DNA of 64,000 nucleotides. It comes from Endozoicomonas sp. NE40. GTDB lineage: Bacteria; Pseudomonadota; Gammaproteobacteria; Pseudomonadales; Endozoicomonadaceae. Of this stretch, positions 45,263 through 54,266 are shown one piece after another. Location of the stretch: assembly GCF_040549045.1 (NCBI RefSeq), contig NZ_JBEWTB010000002.1, positions 1,519,501 to 1,583,500 on the forward strand, written 5' to 3'. Below the pieces are notes generated by a model. That model searched no databases. It saw only the letters and a list, made by a program, of their open reading frames with translations, and was not told the DNA's origin. How positions within the stretch are numbered: position 1 is the stretch's first letter; every line of letters starts with the position of its first letter. The translations under genes and the position numbers were made by a program.

Positions 45263-45715
45263 ATGATTATTAAAAACATTCTAACCCCCGAACGCACCCT
45301 CCATGGTGTGCAAGGGGTCAGCAAAAAGAAAATCCTGGAAACTATTGCGGAACAGATCAGCGAACATGTTCCCGCTATCAATGCCAAGGACCTGTTCAAC
45401 AACCTCATCAACAGAGAACGACTGGGTACCACCGGACTGGGCAACGGCATTGCACTGCCTCACTGCCGCTCCAAAGCCTGCCCGGAGCCAACCGGCCTGT
45501 TCATTCGCCTGTCAGAGCCCGTCGATTTTGACGCGGTGGACCGGGAGCCTGTTGACCTGATTTTCGCTTTGATCGTCCCTGAAGAAAGCACTCAGGAACA
45601 TCTGGATATCCTGAAAGCCCTGGCCCAGCGCTTCACCGATGATTACCTGCTCAGTCAGATCCGGTCAGCTAACTCTTCGGAAAACCTGTATCAGATACTG
45701 ACAGCACCGGTCTGA
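45263..45715 (+). CDS. ptsN: Nitrogen PTS EIIA component
   Basis: A 150-residue EIIA-Ntr. The phospho-accepting histidine is H67 in G-I-A-L-P-H-C-R-S. The conserved D-F-D-A-V-D-x-x-P-V-D-L-I-F-A-L motif follows. It is phosphorylated through NPr (ptsO, encoded 1.3 kb downstream) and regulates potassium uptake and nitrogen-related processes rather than sugar import. The partner PtsP is not in the window. Confidence 0.97.
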   Translation: MIIKNILTPERTLHGVQGVSKKKILETIAEQISEHVPAINAKDLFNNLINRERLGTTGLGNGIALPHCRSKACPEPTGLFIRLSEPVDFDAVDREPVDLIFALIVPEESTQEHLDILKALAQRFTDDYLLSQIRSANSSENLYQILTAPV

Positions 45716-45741
45716 CGGTCTGTTTGGTTCAACCAGGCGGT

Positions 45742-46023
45742 TTAACCGGGAAAGGTGCAATCTACACGAACAGCCCAGCGAAAACTGTTCAGCCTCAGAA
45801 CAACAGCTGACTGGTCAAAAATGACATTTGCGGTGTCAATGATCCGGTTTCGTTTATCGTAGAGATTGCACTGAGCTTCAACATCCCCATACAGCTTATG
45901 TTCTTCGGAAGCATTGAGCGTTATGAGCTGAGTACCCGCAAACGTCCGGCTGGATTCTATTTCAAGTGCCTGGGCAGAAGCGGACAGAAGAGTGAAGAGA
46001 AAAACGGCGGCTGACTTTGTCAT
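45742..46023 (-). CDS. Small exported hypothetical protein
   Basis: A 93-residue protein with a clear signal peptide (residues 1-19, S-A-Q-A) and a mature part of about 74 residues rich in beta-type sequence, with two cysteines (A-Q-C-N-L-Y and V-D-C-T-F) that could pair in the periplasm. I recognise no family. It lies opposite to its neighbours, between ptsN and rapZ, where most gammaproteobacteria have nothing. Confidence 0.65.
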   Translation of the reverse strand: MTKSAAVFLFTLLSASAQALEIESSRTFAGTQLITLNASEEHKLYGDVEAQCNLYDKRNRIIDTANVIFDQSAVVLRLNSFRWAVRVDCTFPG

Positions 46024-46115
46024 TATTGTACTTCCTACGTATTTTCCGAATCTATACTATCTGATCTCACTCTGCATGAAAAGGCTGCCGGTATTACCTA
46101 TCCTTGAAATAAAGA

Positions 46116-46168
46116 AACAGGTTTTAATCTCGTTGAGTTCCTCTATTATTCAACCATTAAAACCTGTT
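46116..46168 (+). promoter_or_regulatory. Perfect 13-bp inverted repeat in the rapZ leader
   Basis: AACAGGTTTTAAT (46116-46128) pairs perfectly with ATTAAAACCTGTT (46156-46168), and GTTGA/TCAAC can pair inside. It lies 36 bases before the rapZ ATG. It may be a terminator for the opposite small gene's region, a leader structure or an operator; no T-run follows. Confidence 0.5.
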
Positions 46169-46204
46169 ATCCGTTAATAAAAAGCTCCGCAAAAAGGGAA
46201 CCCC

Positions 46205-47062
46205 ATGAAACTCGTTATCATCAGCGGCCGTTCAGGTTCAGGAAAAAGTGCAGCACTCCATGCCCTTGAGGATCAGGGGTACTATTGTGTCGACAACCTG
46301 CCAGCCACCATGCTCAGCCAGCTACCGGAACAGCTTAGCGAAGGAGCCAACGAGCCACCCAGAATGGCAGTCAGCATCGATGTTCGTAATGTTCCCGGAG
46401 CCCTGGAGCATTTTCCAAGACTGTTGAAAAAACTCAGACACCAGGGAATCGACTGCCAGGTGCTGTTTCTGGACGCTGACAGCAGTTGCCTGATGAAGCG
46501 TTACAGCTCAACCCGCCGCAAGCATCCTCTGACGAATGACAAGGTATCACTGATCGAAGCCATAGACCTGGAAACCAGCCTGCTGGGACCCGTGGCGGCA
46601 CAGGCTGATATTCGCATCGACACATCGCCACTGTCCGTGCATGAAATTCATGAACAGGTTCGCCACAAGGTCATTGGTGATGGCACCAAAAGCATGACCC
46701 TGATGATTCAGTCCTTTGGTTTTAAACACGGTATGCCGGTGGATGCTGACTATGTATTTGATGTTCGCTGCCTGCCTAACCCATACTGGGATGAATCCAT
46801 CCGGCAATACACCGGACGGGACAAGCCGGTTCAGGACTTCCTTGCCGCAGAACCCATGGTGACGGAGATGTTTGAAGACCTGAAGCAATTCGTGGAAAAA
46901 TGGTTACCAAGGTTTGAATCCGGCCAGCGCAGCTACATGACTATTGCCATAGGCTGCACCGGCGGACAACACCGCTCAGTCTATATTAGTGAACAGCTGG
47001 GAGCCTGGTTCAGCGAACGGTTTGACCGGGTTCAGGTTCGACACAGGGAGCTATCCAAATAA
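46205..47062 (+). CDS. rapZ: RNase adapter protein RapZ
   Basis: A 285-residue protein with a P-loop G-R-S-G-S-G-K-S at 8-15, the conserved D-V-R-N and F-L-D-A-D motifs, and the RNA-binding C-terminal domain (F-G-F-K-H-G, D-V-R-C-L-P-N-P-Y-W and G-C-T-G-G-Q-H-R-S-V). In E. coli it senses glucosamine-6-phosphate and hands the GlmZ small RNA to RNase E. Its last base is the first of ptsO, so the two are coupled. Confidence 0.97.
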   Translation: MKLVIISGRSGSGKSAALHALEDQGYYCVDNLPATMLSQLPEQLSEGANEPPRMAVSIDVRNVPGALEHFPRLLKKLRHQGIDCQVLFLDADSSCLMKRYSSTRRKHPLTNDKVSLIEAIDLETSLLGPVAAQADIRIDTSPLSVHEIHEQVRHKVIGDGTKSMTLMIQSFGFKHGMPVDADYVFDVRCLPNPYWDESIRQYTGRDKPVQDFLAAEPMVTEMFEDLKQFVEKWLPRFESGQRSYMTIAIGCTGGQHRSVYISEQLGAWFSERFDRVQVRHRELSK

Positions 47063-47331
47063 TGATCCAGACGCAAGCGACCATCATCAACAAACTTGGA
47101 TTGCACGCTCGTGCAGCATCCAAGTTTGTCTCGACCACTTCCAACTTTATCAGTCAGGTTAAAGTCGGTCTGAACGGTCGTGAAGTGGATGGAAAAAGCA
47201 TTATGGCGATCATGATGCTGGCTGCAGGTCAGGGAACCATCCTTGACCTGACGTTTGACGGTGAAGACGAGCAGGAAGCAGCTGACGCACTGTGCAATCT
47301 GATCAACGATTATTTTGAAGAAGGTGAGTAA
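47062..47331 (+). CDS. ptsO: HPr-like phosphocarrier NPr
   Basis: An 89-residue HPr-family protein with the phosphohistidine H15 in L-G-L-H-A-R-A-A-S-K-F and a serine at position 46 in V-D-G-K-S-I-M-A-I-M-M-L. Gene order after rapZ identifies it as NPr of the nitrogen PTS, which passes phosphate from PtsP to PtsN. Confidence 0.96.
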   Translation: MIQTQATIINKLGLHARAASKFVSTTSNFISQVKVGLNGREVDGKSIMAIMMLAAGQGTILDLTFDGEDEQEAADALCNLINDYFEEGE

Positions 47332-47342
47332 AGGCGTGCAAT

Positions 47343-48701
47343 ATGGTCCAGCAACTGCAACTGAGTATCGGAGACAAGGAGCTTAAAGAGCTCAACGAGG
47401 CACTGGAACACGGCGTCTCACCGGAACTCAGGCGCATGCTCAACAGCCTTCCGGCGGCTGATGCAGCACACCTGCTGGAATCCTCCCCTCCCAAACTCCG
47501 CAGCCTGCTCTGGCGCTTAATCGACCAGGAGCAGGAAGGTGATGTACTGCAGGAACTCAGCGACGAAGTCCGGCAGTTCTTTCTGGACCGGATGAACATT
47601 GCCGAGCTTAAGGCCATCACTGACGGTCAGGATGTAGACGACATTGCAGACCTGCTGCAACAACTGCCCGGCACCATCACCCGCAGGGTGCTCGACTCCA
47701 TGGACAGCCAGGACCGACAGCGGATTGAAGTGGTTCTGTCCTACCCGGAAGATACCGCTGGCGGGCTGATGAACACCGACATGATCACTATTCGCCCCAG
47801 CAATACGGTCGATGTGGTGCTGCGCTATCTGCGCCGACACGAGAAAATCCCTGAAATGACCGACAGCCTGCTGGTGGTAAACCGCCGGGATGAATACATA
47901 GGCTCTTTGCCTCTCGGTATATTGCTGACGACAGACCCTTCTGCCACCGTCTACGAAGTCATGCAAACCGACGTTACTCCCATACCCGCAGATACCGAAG
48001 ACACACAAGTCGCCCAGATATTCGAACGACAGGACCTTGTTTCCGCCCCGGTCATCAGCGACAAAGGCAAGCTGCTGGGTCGTATTACCATTGATGATGT
48101 GGTTGACGTTATTCGGGAAGAGGCTGAACACTCCATGATGAGCATGGCGGGTCTGGATGATGACGAGGACACCTTTGCTCCCGTCTTTAAAACAGCAAGG
48201 CGTCGCGCTGTCTGGCTGGGCATTAACTTAATTACGGCCTTTATCGCTGCCTCGGTCATTGGCATGTTCCAGACCACCATCGACAAAGTGGTCGCACTGG
48301 CAGTACTCATGCCGATTGTCGCCGGAATGGGTGGTAACGCCGGAGGTCAGGCTCTTACCCTGGTGATTCGCGGGATGGCGCTTGGACAGATCAGCAGCAC
48401 CAACCTGCGCTGGCTGCTGAGTCGCGAGCTGGCAGTAGGCTTTATGAACGGTCTGCTCTGGGCCAGCCTGGTTGCCCTGATCGCTTACCTCTGGTTTAAC
48501 GACCCTATTATTTCCCTGGTGATTGGCTGTGCCATGGTGATCAATTTGAGCGCTGCGGTAATCGTGGGTGCCAGCCTGCCGGTAATTCTGAAGTCTATGA
48601 ATATAGATCCGTCTCTGGCGGGAACCATTATTCTGACCACCATTTCCGACGTGCTGGGCTTTTTCTCATTTCTTGGGCTGGCGACGCTTTTTTATGCCTG
48701 A
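47343..48701 (+). CDS. mgtE: Magnesium transporter MgtE
   Basis: A 452-residue MgtE channel: cytosolic N domain (to about 130), two CBS domains (about 135-255, with R-I-T-I-D-D-V-V-D-V-I), a plug helix, and five membrane helices. Conserved pore motifs are P-I-V-A-G-M-G-G-N-A-G-G-Q and T-I-I-L-T-T-I-S-D-V-L-G. The CBS/N domains close the channel when magnesium is high. Its stop directly abuts the stop of the convergent pmbA. Confidence 0.97.
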   Translation: MVQQLQLSIGDKELKELNEALEHGVSPELRRMLNSLPAADAAHLLESSPPKLRSLLWRLIDQEQEGDVLQELSDEVRQFFLDRMNIAELKAITDGQDVDDIADLLQQLPGTITRRVLDSMDSQDRQRIEVVLSYPEDTAGGLMNTDMITIRPSNTVDVVLRYLRRHEKIPEMTDSLLVVNRRDEYIGSLPLGILLTTDPSATVYEVMQTDVTPIPADTEDTQVAQIFERQDLVSAPVISDKGKLLGRITIDDVVDVIREEAEHSMMSMAGLDDDEDTFAPVFKTARRRAVWLGINLITAFIAASVIGMFQTTIDKVVALAVLMPIVAGMGGNAGGQALTLVIRGMALGQISSTNLRWLLSRELAVGFMNGLLWASLVALIAYLWFNDPIISLVIGCAMVINLSAAVIVGASLPVILKSMNIDPSLAGTIILTTISDVLGFFSFLGLATLFYA

Positions 48702-50057
48702 TTACTCTCCGGCCACCATCATGCCTTCAACCAGTACAGAGCCGACCTGAACATTACTACGGGTATCATAATCATTGCCCGCAGCCACAATGTTCATAAA
48801 CATATCTTTCAGGTTGCCCGCTATGGTGATCTCAGAAACCGGGTATTGAATAATGCCATTTTCTACCCAGAAACCGGCTGCTCCACGAGAATAGTCTCCT
48901 GTTACCGTGTTAACCCCCTGCCCCATCAATTCCGTTACCAGCAGGCCCGTTCCCATTTGCTGTAACAGCTCGTTCTGGTCACCGGCATTACTGTCGAGAA
49001 ACAGATTGTTCACTCCGCCTGCATTGGCAGTACTGGTCATTCCAAGCTTGCGTGCAGAATAGGTTCCCAGCAGATAGTTCGCCAATACACCATCGGTAAT
49101 AAAATCCTTGGCCCGGGTTGCAAGACCGTCATTGTCAAAGCTGGCGGACCCCAGCGCCTTCTGCAAATGAGGTTGTTCATGAATGCGAACCCAGTCAGGG
49201 AAAACCGGCTTATTCAGATGATCCAGCAAAAACGATGCCTGTCGGTAGAGACTGCCACCACTGATCGCTGAGAGAAAGTGAGAAACCAGACCTGACGCCA
49301 CCTCAGCGGCAAACACTACCGGTACCTGCCCCGTCGGGACTTTCTGACTGCCCAGCCGGTCAACGGTTCGCTGTGCCGCTTTTTTACCAACGCTGACAGC
49401 TGAATCCATATCTACTGCATCACGGGCAACGGTGTACCAGTAGTCCCGCTGCATATCGTCGCCCTGCTGACCAATCAGCACGCAACTCAGGCTGTGACGG
49501 GTAGAAACATAACTGCCAATAAAGCCGTGACTGTTCCCATAAACACGACACCCTTGGTGTGTTGAGACATTGGCACCGTCAGAATTGGCAATTTTTCCAT
49601 CAAACTGACGACCCGCATCCTCACACTTAAGGGCCAGCTCAATGGCATCGCTGGCTTCAATTCCCCAGGGATGATAAAGATCAAGGTCAGGCAGGTCCTT
49701 AGCCATCAGGTCGGCCTCCGCCAGCCCTGCATCCGGATCTTCAGAAGCATACCCGGCAATATCATAAGCCGCTTTCACGGTTTCCCGAACAGCGTCGGGC
49801 GAACTGTCAGACGTGCTGGCAGAGCCTTTCTTTTTGCCACGATAGACCGTTATCCCAAACCCCTGGTCACGATTGAACTCAACGGTTTCCACGTCGCCCA
49901 TTCTGACACCGACCGACAACCCTGCATCCAGGCTTACACCAACCTCGCAGGCGTCCGCTCCCTGACGGCGGGCTTCATCCAGAATATCGCTCACCAGCGT
50001 TTTCAAACGACCTTCTTCTGCTTTTGGGTCCAAATCTGCTTTGGTTGTTGCGCCCAT
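48702..50057 (-). CDS. pmbA: Metalloprotease PmbA (TldE)
   Basis: A 451-residue TldE/PmbA protein, the partner of TldD in the heterodimeric zinc protease that matures microcin B17 and degrades CcdA-type antitoxins. Family motifs include V-F-A-A-E-V-A-S-G-L, L-G-T-Y-S-A-R-K-L-G and A-A-G-F-W-V-E-N-G. The zinc site is on TldD, which is not in this window. It is divergent from yjgA across a 249-base gap with short hairpins but no gene. Confidence 0.97.
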   Translation of the reverse strand: MGATTKADLDPKAEEGRLKTLVSDILDEARRQGADACEVGVSLDAGLSVGVRMGDVETVEFNRDQGFGITVYRGKKKGSASTSDSSPDAVRETVKAAYDIAGYASEDPDAGLAEADLMAKDLPDLDLYHPWGIEASDAIELALKCEDAGRQFDGKIANSDGANVSTHQGCRVYGNSHGFIGSYVSTRHSLSCVLIGQQGDDMQRDYWYTVARDAVDMDSAVSVGKKAAQRTVDRLGSQKVPTGQVPVVFAAEVASGLVSHFLSAISGGSLYRQASFLLDHLNKPVFPDWVRIHEQPHLQKALGSASFDNDGLATRAKDFITDGVLANYLLGTYSARKLGMTSTANAGGVNNLFLDSNAGDQNELLQQMGTGLLVTELMGQGVNTVTGDYSRGAAGFWVENGIIQYPVSEITIAGNLKDMFMNIVAAGNDYDTRSNVQVGSVLVEGMMVAGE

Positions 50058-50306
50058 GAAACACCTGCATTCCGGTTTTGTAAAAATGTCCTCCTAAATC
50101 CTACCTGTTAAAGCTGACTTTGTGAAAAAAACACGTCGCCTTATCGGCGAATAGAGTAAAATGCGTTATTCCCCGTCGAACAGCTATCAGCGAAAAACGA
50201 TTGCTTCTGTCATCATCAGACGTCTGACCGATGACGGCAAGTGTGTTTTCATCGCTAAAGTGATCGCTACATTAATAGCGACAATGACAGTTAAAGTGAA
50301 TGTGTA

Positions 50307-50831
50307 ATGTCTGAACAGAAATTTGACGAATTTGGCGACCCTATTGAGGAGATCATTTACGTCAGCCGTGCCGAGCTCAAGCGTGATATGCAGGAGCTGA
50401 AGGATATGGGTGAGCGGTTGATGGAAATGAAACCATCACTGCTGGATAAACTGCCTCTGGGCGAGCGCCTGCGAGCCGCCCTTGATGAGAGCAAGCGCAT
50501 CAAAAGCAACAATGCCCGAAAGCGCCACCTGGGCTTTATCGGCAAACTGATGCAGGACGAAGACCTTGAACCCATCAGGGAGCTGCTCAGTCGCCTTGAT
50601 GCCACCAGTGAAGAGTTCAACCGTCGCTTCCACCAGCTGGAACGCTGGCGCGATCGTCTGATCAGTGGTGATAACAAGGTTCTGACTGAGTATCTTGAAC
50701 AGTATCCGGAAGCAGACCACCAGCACATTCGTCAGCTGGTTCGCAATGCGAAGAAAGAAGCTGACCAAAACAAACCGCCTGCCGCAGCTCGCAAGCTGTT
50801 CAAATACTTGCGCGAAGTAGACGAGTTATAA
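50307..50831 (+). CDS. yjgA: Ribosome biogenesis factor YjgA (DarP)
   Basis: A 174-residue all-helical DUF615 protein with the family core I-Y-V-S-R-A-E-L-K-R-D, R-H-L-G-F-I-G-K-L-M and the basic C-terminal helices. In E. coli it associates with late 50S intermediates and helps the peptidyl transferase centre mature. The pmbA-yjgA divergent pairing is conserved in gammaproteobacteria. It converges on the phosphodiesterase gene with three bases between. Confidence 0.96.
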   Translation: MSEQKFDEFGDPIEEIIYVSRAELKRDMQELKDMGERLMEMKPSLLDKLPLGERLRAALDESKRIKSNNARKRHLGFIGKLMQDEDLEPIRELLSRLDATSEEFNRRFHQLERWRDRLISGDNKVLTEYLEQYPEADHQHIRQLVRNAKKEADQNKPPAAARKLFKYLREVDEL

Positions 50832-50834
50832 ACG

Positions 50835-51554
50835 TCATTTCAAATCCTGCGGACAGTCTGAAAAAACACCGTCCACCTGCCAGCTCTTTAGCCTGCTAAG
50901 GAGCTGTGTGTCGTTTACGGTATAACAGTAAAGCTGGTACCCACCCGCTTTCACGGCTTTAGCGCCAGCTTCTGTCAGCTTTTCAGCATTCACATGAATG
51001 CTCACAGCTCCCACCATCTGTGCCTTATGGCACCAGTTTCGGGGCAAGGTTTCAAACAGGCAGCCAATTTGGTGTTCACAGCGCCCCCTGAACAATACCA
51101 GTGCCTTATGATTAAAACTGGAAACCAGCAACTTCTCCACTGGAAAGTCTGCCTGCTCCAAAGCAGTGATCACCTGGTCAACCAGCCGGTGCAAGTCACA
51201 ACGGTTAGGCTTTAACTCCAGATTCAACCCCAGCCCCAGAGCTTTAATCAGGCTCAGGGCTTCATCCAGTTCGGGAACCTTCTCCCCACGCCACTGCTCA
51301 GAGTGCCAGCTGCCTGCATCCAGTGATTTAAGCGATATCAGGGTCTGCTTCTTCAGATGACCACGACCATTAGTCGTACGGTTAAGACGGGGATCATGGA
51401 ACATCACTGCCGCCCCGTCACCCAGCAACGTCACATCCAGTTCGACCCATTCCAGTCCCAGCTCTGCCGCTGTGCGAATGCCTGCCAGCGTATTCTCAGG
51501 CGCCAGACTCGCCACCCCCCGATGACCAATCATTTCACTCATCAACAGGTTCAT
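50835..51554 (-). CDS. Cytosolic glycerophosphodiester phosphodiesterase
   Basis: A 239-residue GDPD-family TIM barrel without a signal peptide. Visible are the catalytic I-G-H-R-G near residue 9-13, P-E-N-T, the metal ligands in W-V-E-L-D-V, F-H-D-P, and L-N-L-E-L-K. It hydrolyses glycerophosphodiesters to glycerol-3-phosphate and an alcohol, as E. coli UgpQ. An AGGA site seven bases ahead supports the start at 51554. Confidence 0.94.
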   Translation of the reverse strand: MNLLMSEMIGHRGVASLAPENTLAGIRTAAELGLEWVELDVTLLGDGAAVMFHDPRLNRTTNGRGHLKKQTLISLKSLDAGSWHSEQWRGEKVPELDEALSLIKALGLGLNLELKPNRCDLHRLVDQVITALEQADFPVEKLLVSSFNHKALVLFRGRCEHQIGCLFETLPRNWCHKAQMVGAVSIHVNAEKLTEAGAKAVKAGGYQLYCYTVNDTQLLSRLKSWQVDGVFSDCPQDLK

Positions 51555-51599
51555 GCGTATTTCCTATTTCCCTGTGTAAAAACCTTAACAGCGTCAACA

Positions 51600-52418
51600 T
51601 TAACAGGGTTTTCTTCCAGCGCAATGAACAAATCTTGGCAAGGACACAATACTGTCCGACTCGTTACAGAACTGCCTTAACTCACTCAACAGCTGCCGGA
51701 ACGCTTCTTTTTCCAGCAACCCTTCTTCCAGCAGCCCTTTTCCCAGAGCCTCCAAGGTCAGAGGAACAAACAGCTTGCCTTCACCTTCCAGGTAAACCAG
51801 GTTTTCCACTTCAACATGAATACGCAGAAGCTTCAGTTTCCGCAACATGGAAGGCAGCCACCGGCCACAATCCGAATGGCCACCACGAATATCTATAATT
51901 CGCGCCAACAGTCCGGCACTTTTTTGATAAGCCGCATTGTCAGGCCAGCAATACTGACCTTCGCAATCAATGGTCTGTGCAACAAACAACCCTCCCGGTT
52001 TCAGATACCGGGTTAATTTGCGAATCGACGCTTCCGGGTCAGAAAGGTGTTCCAGAACATGGCGGCAATAAATCAGGTCGAACTGCTGGTCAAAAACCAG
52101 GTCATTGATCTCAAGATCAAGCACACGAAAATTCACGTCCCGGGAGTCAGAGAACTTTTTTCGTGCCAGCTCTATTGACTCTTCATCCATATCAAAGCCT
52201 GTCACAAAACCACCCTTCCCCAGCAAACCCTGTAAATGACGGGTAATAGCCCCTGCGCCACAGCCTGCCTCAAGACAACTCATACCTTCTCTGACGCCCT
52301 GGGTCACAAGGAAATTCTGGCTTGAAGGCCAGCTGAGGCGGGTCAATATCTCAAGCCGGGAAGCTCCCAGAACGCCATGAACAAATGCATAGTGCAAACC
52401 TCCCGGTGACTCCGTCAT
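51600..52418 (-). CDS. Class I SAM-dependent methyltransferase
   Basis: A 272-residue methyltransferase with motif I L-E-A-G-C-G-A-G near residue 49, the acidic residue closing the second strand in G-F-D-M-D-E, and L-I-Y-C-R-H-V-L-E-H-L-S-D-P, as in methyltransferase-11/25 types. The C-terminal third (G-K-G-L-L-E-E-G-L-L-E-K-E) is helical and repeats a short unit. Substrate unknown. It is upstream of and parallel to the phosphodiesterase gene, 45 bases away, and divergent from the FGGY kinase. Confidence 0.88.
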   Translation of the reverse strand: MTESPGGLHYAFVHGVLGASRLEILTRLSWPSSQNFLVTQGVREGMSCLEAGCGAGAITRHLQGLLGKGGFVTGFDMDEESIELARKKFSDSRDVNFRVLDLEINDLVFDQQFDLIYCRHVLEHLSDPEASIRKLTRYLKPGGLFVAQTIDCEGQYCWPDNAAYQKSAGLLARIIDIRGGHSDCGRWLPSMLRKLKLLRIHVEVENLVYLEGEGKLFVPLTLEALGKGLLEEGLLEKEAFRQLLSELRQFCNESDSIVSLPRFVHCAGRKPC

Positions 52419-52549
52419 TTTGTTACCGCCATTGTTGTATTAAAAGCTGTTATTCAAGGACTTATACAAAACAGATACAGAGTAGATCATTCAGGGGCAT
52501 TTTTTTGTCTATGCTGAAAATCAACCTAATCTGGTAACAGGTAGCCCCG

Positions 52550-54130
52550 ATGGATGACATACTGCTCAGTATTGATGTGGGAAGTGGCAGTTTGCGTTGC
52601 GCCCTGGCAAACACTGAAGGAAAAATTCTGGCACAGCAGAAACACGCTATTCGCTGCTGGAGACCTGCTGGCAGAATGGGCTTTTCATCGGATGATATCT
52701 GGAGCAGTCTGGTCGACACCATAAAGAACCTGATTTCTCTTTCCAGCTACGAACCAGGCTGTATACGGGGCATAGGACTCGATACCACAGCTTCCATGCT
52801 GTTTCTTACGGCCGACATGAAACCCATTGCCATGCCAGACAACCCGGAGTGCGATGTTTATGGTTGGATGGACCACAGGGCGCTGCCACAGTCAGAGCAG
52901 TTTTCAGCCATCATGCGCCGCACCGGCGGCAACCAGAGAATGATTCCCGAAACCAATATTGCCCGGGCGCTCTGGCTGAAACAGGCTCATCCTGAACTCT
53001 GGAAGCAATGCTACTGCATCATTGACCTGAGTGACTATCTGGTCTGGAAACTGACCGACGAATTAACCTTTACCAACGGCTCACTCTCCCGACGTTTTGA
53101 CGAACCCTTACTGGAAGCAGTGGACTTTATCGACGTTAAAGAACGCTTTCATGGCATTCACCTGCCCATTGGAGCTGCGGTTGGCGAAGGGTTGGGTAAA
53201 ACCGTCGCAAAATCTTTAAAAATTCCTGTTGGTACTCCTGTTGCCAGTGCCATCATCGACGGATACGGCGGCACACTGGCCACGATTCTGTCCCGGAGTG
53301 AAAACGAACCCGCCAACCCTCCTGACACTGCTCTTAAACGACTGAGCATGATTGTAGGAACTTCCACCATTTATATCGCAACCAGTAGACAGCCTGAAAC
53401 TATTTACGGGGCATGGGGACCTGTCCCATCGGTATTACCTGACCTTTACCACAATACTGTCGGACAAAGTGCCGCAGGTATTCTGCTGGATTACATTCTT
53501 GCCAACCACCCCGCACACGAACTCGCCAGCAACCGGGCAAGACAAAAGGGACTCAGCATCACAGACTACCTGAATGTCCAGCTTGAAAAGATGGCGGGAG
53601 AACAACCCATCGCCAGCCTGAACCAAAACATTCACATGCTGCCCTACTTTGCCGGCAACCGAACCCCCAGGATGAACATGACCCTGACAGGAATGCTCAG
53701 TGGGTTAAAGCTGGATAACAGTGAAGACAATCTGGCATTACACTATCTTTGTACCATTCAGGCTCTGGCACTGGGCGCCCGACACAACATCGAAACCCTG
53801 ATCTCAGCAGGTTATGAGTTTGACCTTCTGACTCCGGCAGGTGGGCTGGCGAAAAATCCGCTATTTCTGGCAGAGCACTGCAATGCAACCGGGTTGCCCG
53901 CTGCCATTCCAGAGCAGCCCGATGCGATGCTGTTATCCGGAGCAATGACGGCAGGGCTGGCTGCGAAACTGTTCTCTGACTGGACTCATGCCATCCAGTC
54001 GGTCAGCCGTTACGAAAAGATCATTAATCCCGACCCGGAGCTGGCGGACTATTACGAAAGAAAATACTGTGTTTTTCTGGAGATGTACGAAGACCAGATG
54101 AAATACAGAAAGATAATGAAGAAGGACTGA
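52550..54130 (+). CDS. FGGY-family carbohydrate kinase (ribulokinase-like)
   Basis: A 526-residue sugar kinase with the N-terminal phosphate-binding D-V-G-S-G-S-L-R, the I-G-L-D-T-T-A-S motif, W-M-D-H-R-A, the second phosphate loop I-V-G-T-S-T, and C-terminal T-P-A-G-G-L-A-K-N-P. This arrangement matches the D-ribulose/pentulose kinase branch (YpCarbK/FGGY type) rather than glycerol kinase or xylulokinase. No sugar-catabolic neighbours are present to fix the substrate. It ends before a strong terminator. Confidence 0.9.
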   Translation: MDDILLSIDVGSGSLRCALANTEGKILAQQKHAIRCWRPAGRMGFSSDDIWSSLVDTIKNLISLSSYEPGCIRGIGLDTTASMLFLTADMKPIAMPDNPECDVYGWMDHRALPQSEQFSAIMRRTGGNQRMIPETNIARALWLKQAHPELWKQCYCIIDLSDYLVWKLTDELTFTNGSLSRRFDEPLLEAVDFIDVKERFHGIHLPIGAAVGEGLGKTVAKSLKIPVGTPVASAIIDGYGGTLATILSRSENEPANPPDTALKRLSMIVGTSTIYIATSRQPETIYGAWGPVPSVLPDLYHNTVGQSAAGILLDYILANHPAHELASNRARQKGLSITDYLNVQLEKMAGEQPIASLNQNIHMLPYFAGNRTPRMNMTLTGMLSGLKLDNSEDNLALHYLCTIQALALGARHNIETLISAGYEFDLLTPAGGLAKNPLFLAEHCNATGLPAAIPEQPDAMLLSGAMTAGLAAKLFSDWTHAIQSVSRYEKIINPDPELADYYERKYCVFLEMYEDQMKYRKIMKKD

Positions 54131-54151
54131 ACACTGAGAAATTTATGAACG

Positions 54152-54186
54152 AAAAAACCCGTTACCAGAACGGTAACGGGTTTTTA
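54152..54186. terminator. Strong bidirectional intrinsic terminator
   Basis: AAAAAACCCGTTACC / GGTAACGGGTTTTT with a five-base loop, giving A- and T-runs on both sides. It ends both the FGGY kinase transcript and, on the other strand, the tRNA-His transcript. Confidence 0.9.
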
Positions 54187-54190
54187 AATT

Positions 54191-54266
54191 TGGGGTGGAC
54201 AATGGGGCTCGAACCCACGACCGCTGGAATCACAATCCAGAGCTCTACCAACTGAGCTATGCCCAC
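54191..54266 (-). tRNA. tRNA-His (GTG anticodon)
   Basis: A 76-base tRNA with encoded CCA at its 3' end (54191-54193). The anticodon loop CTGGATT-GTG-ATTCCAG specifies histidine, and the acceptor GTGGGCA pairs with TGTCCAC. The base ahead of the 5' end is G (54267), matching the extra G-1 of tRNA-His that pairs with C73. D-loop and T-loop (GGTTCGAGCCC) are standard. Confidence 0.97.
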
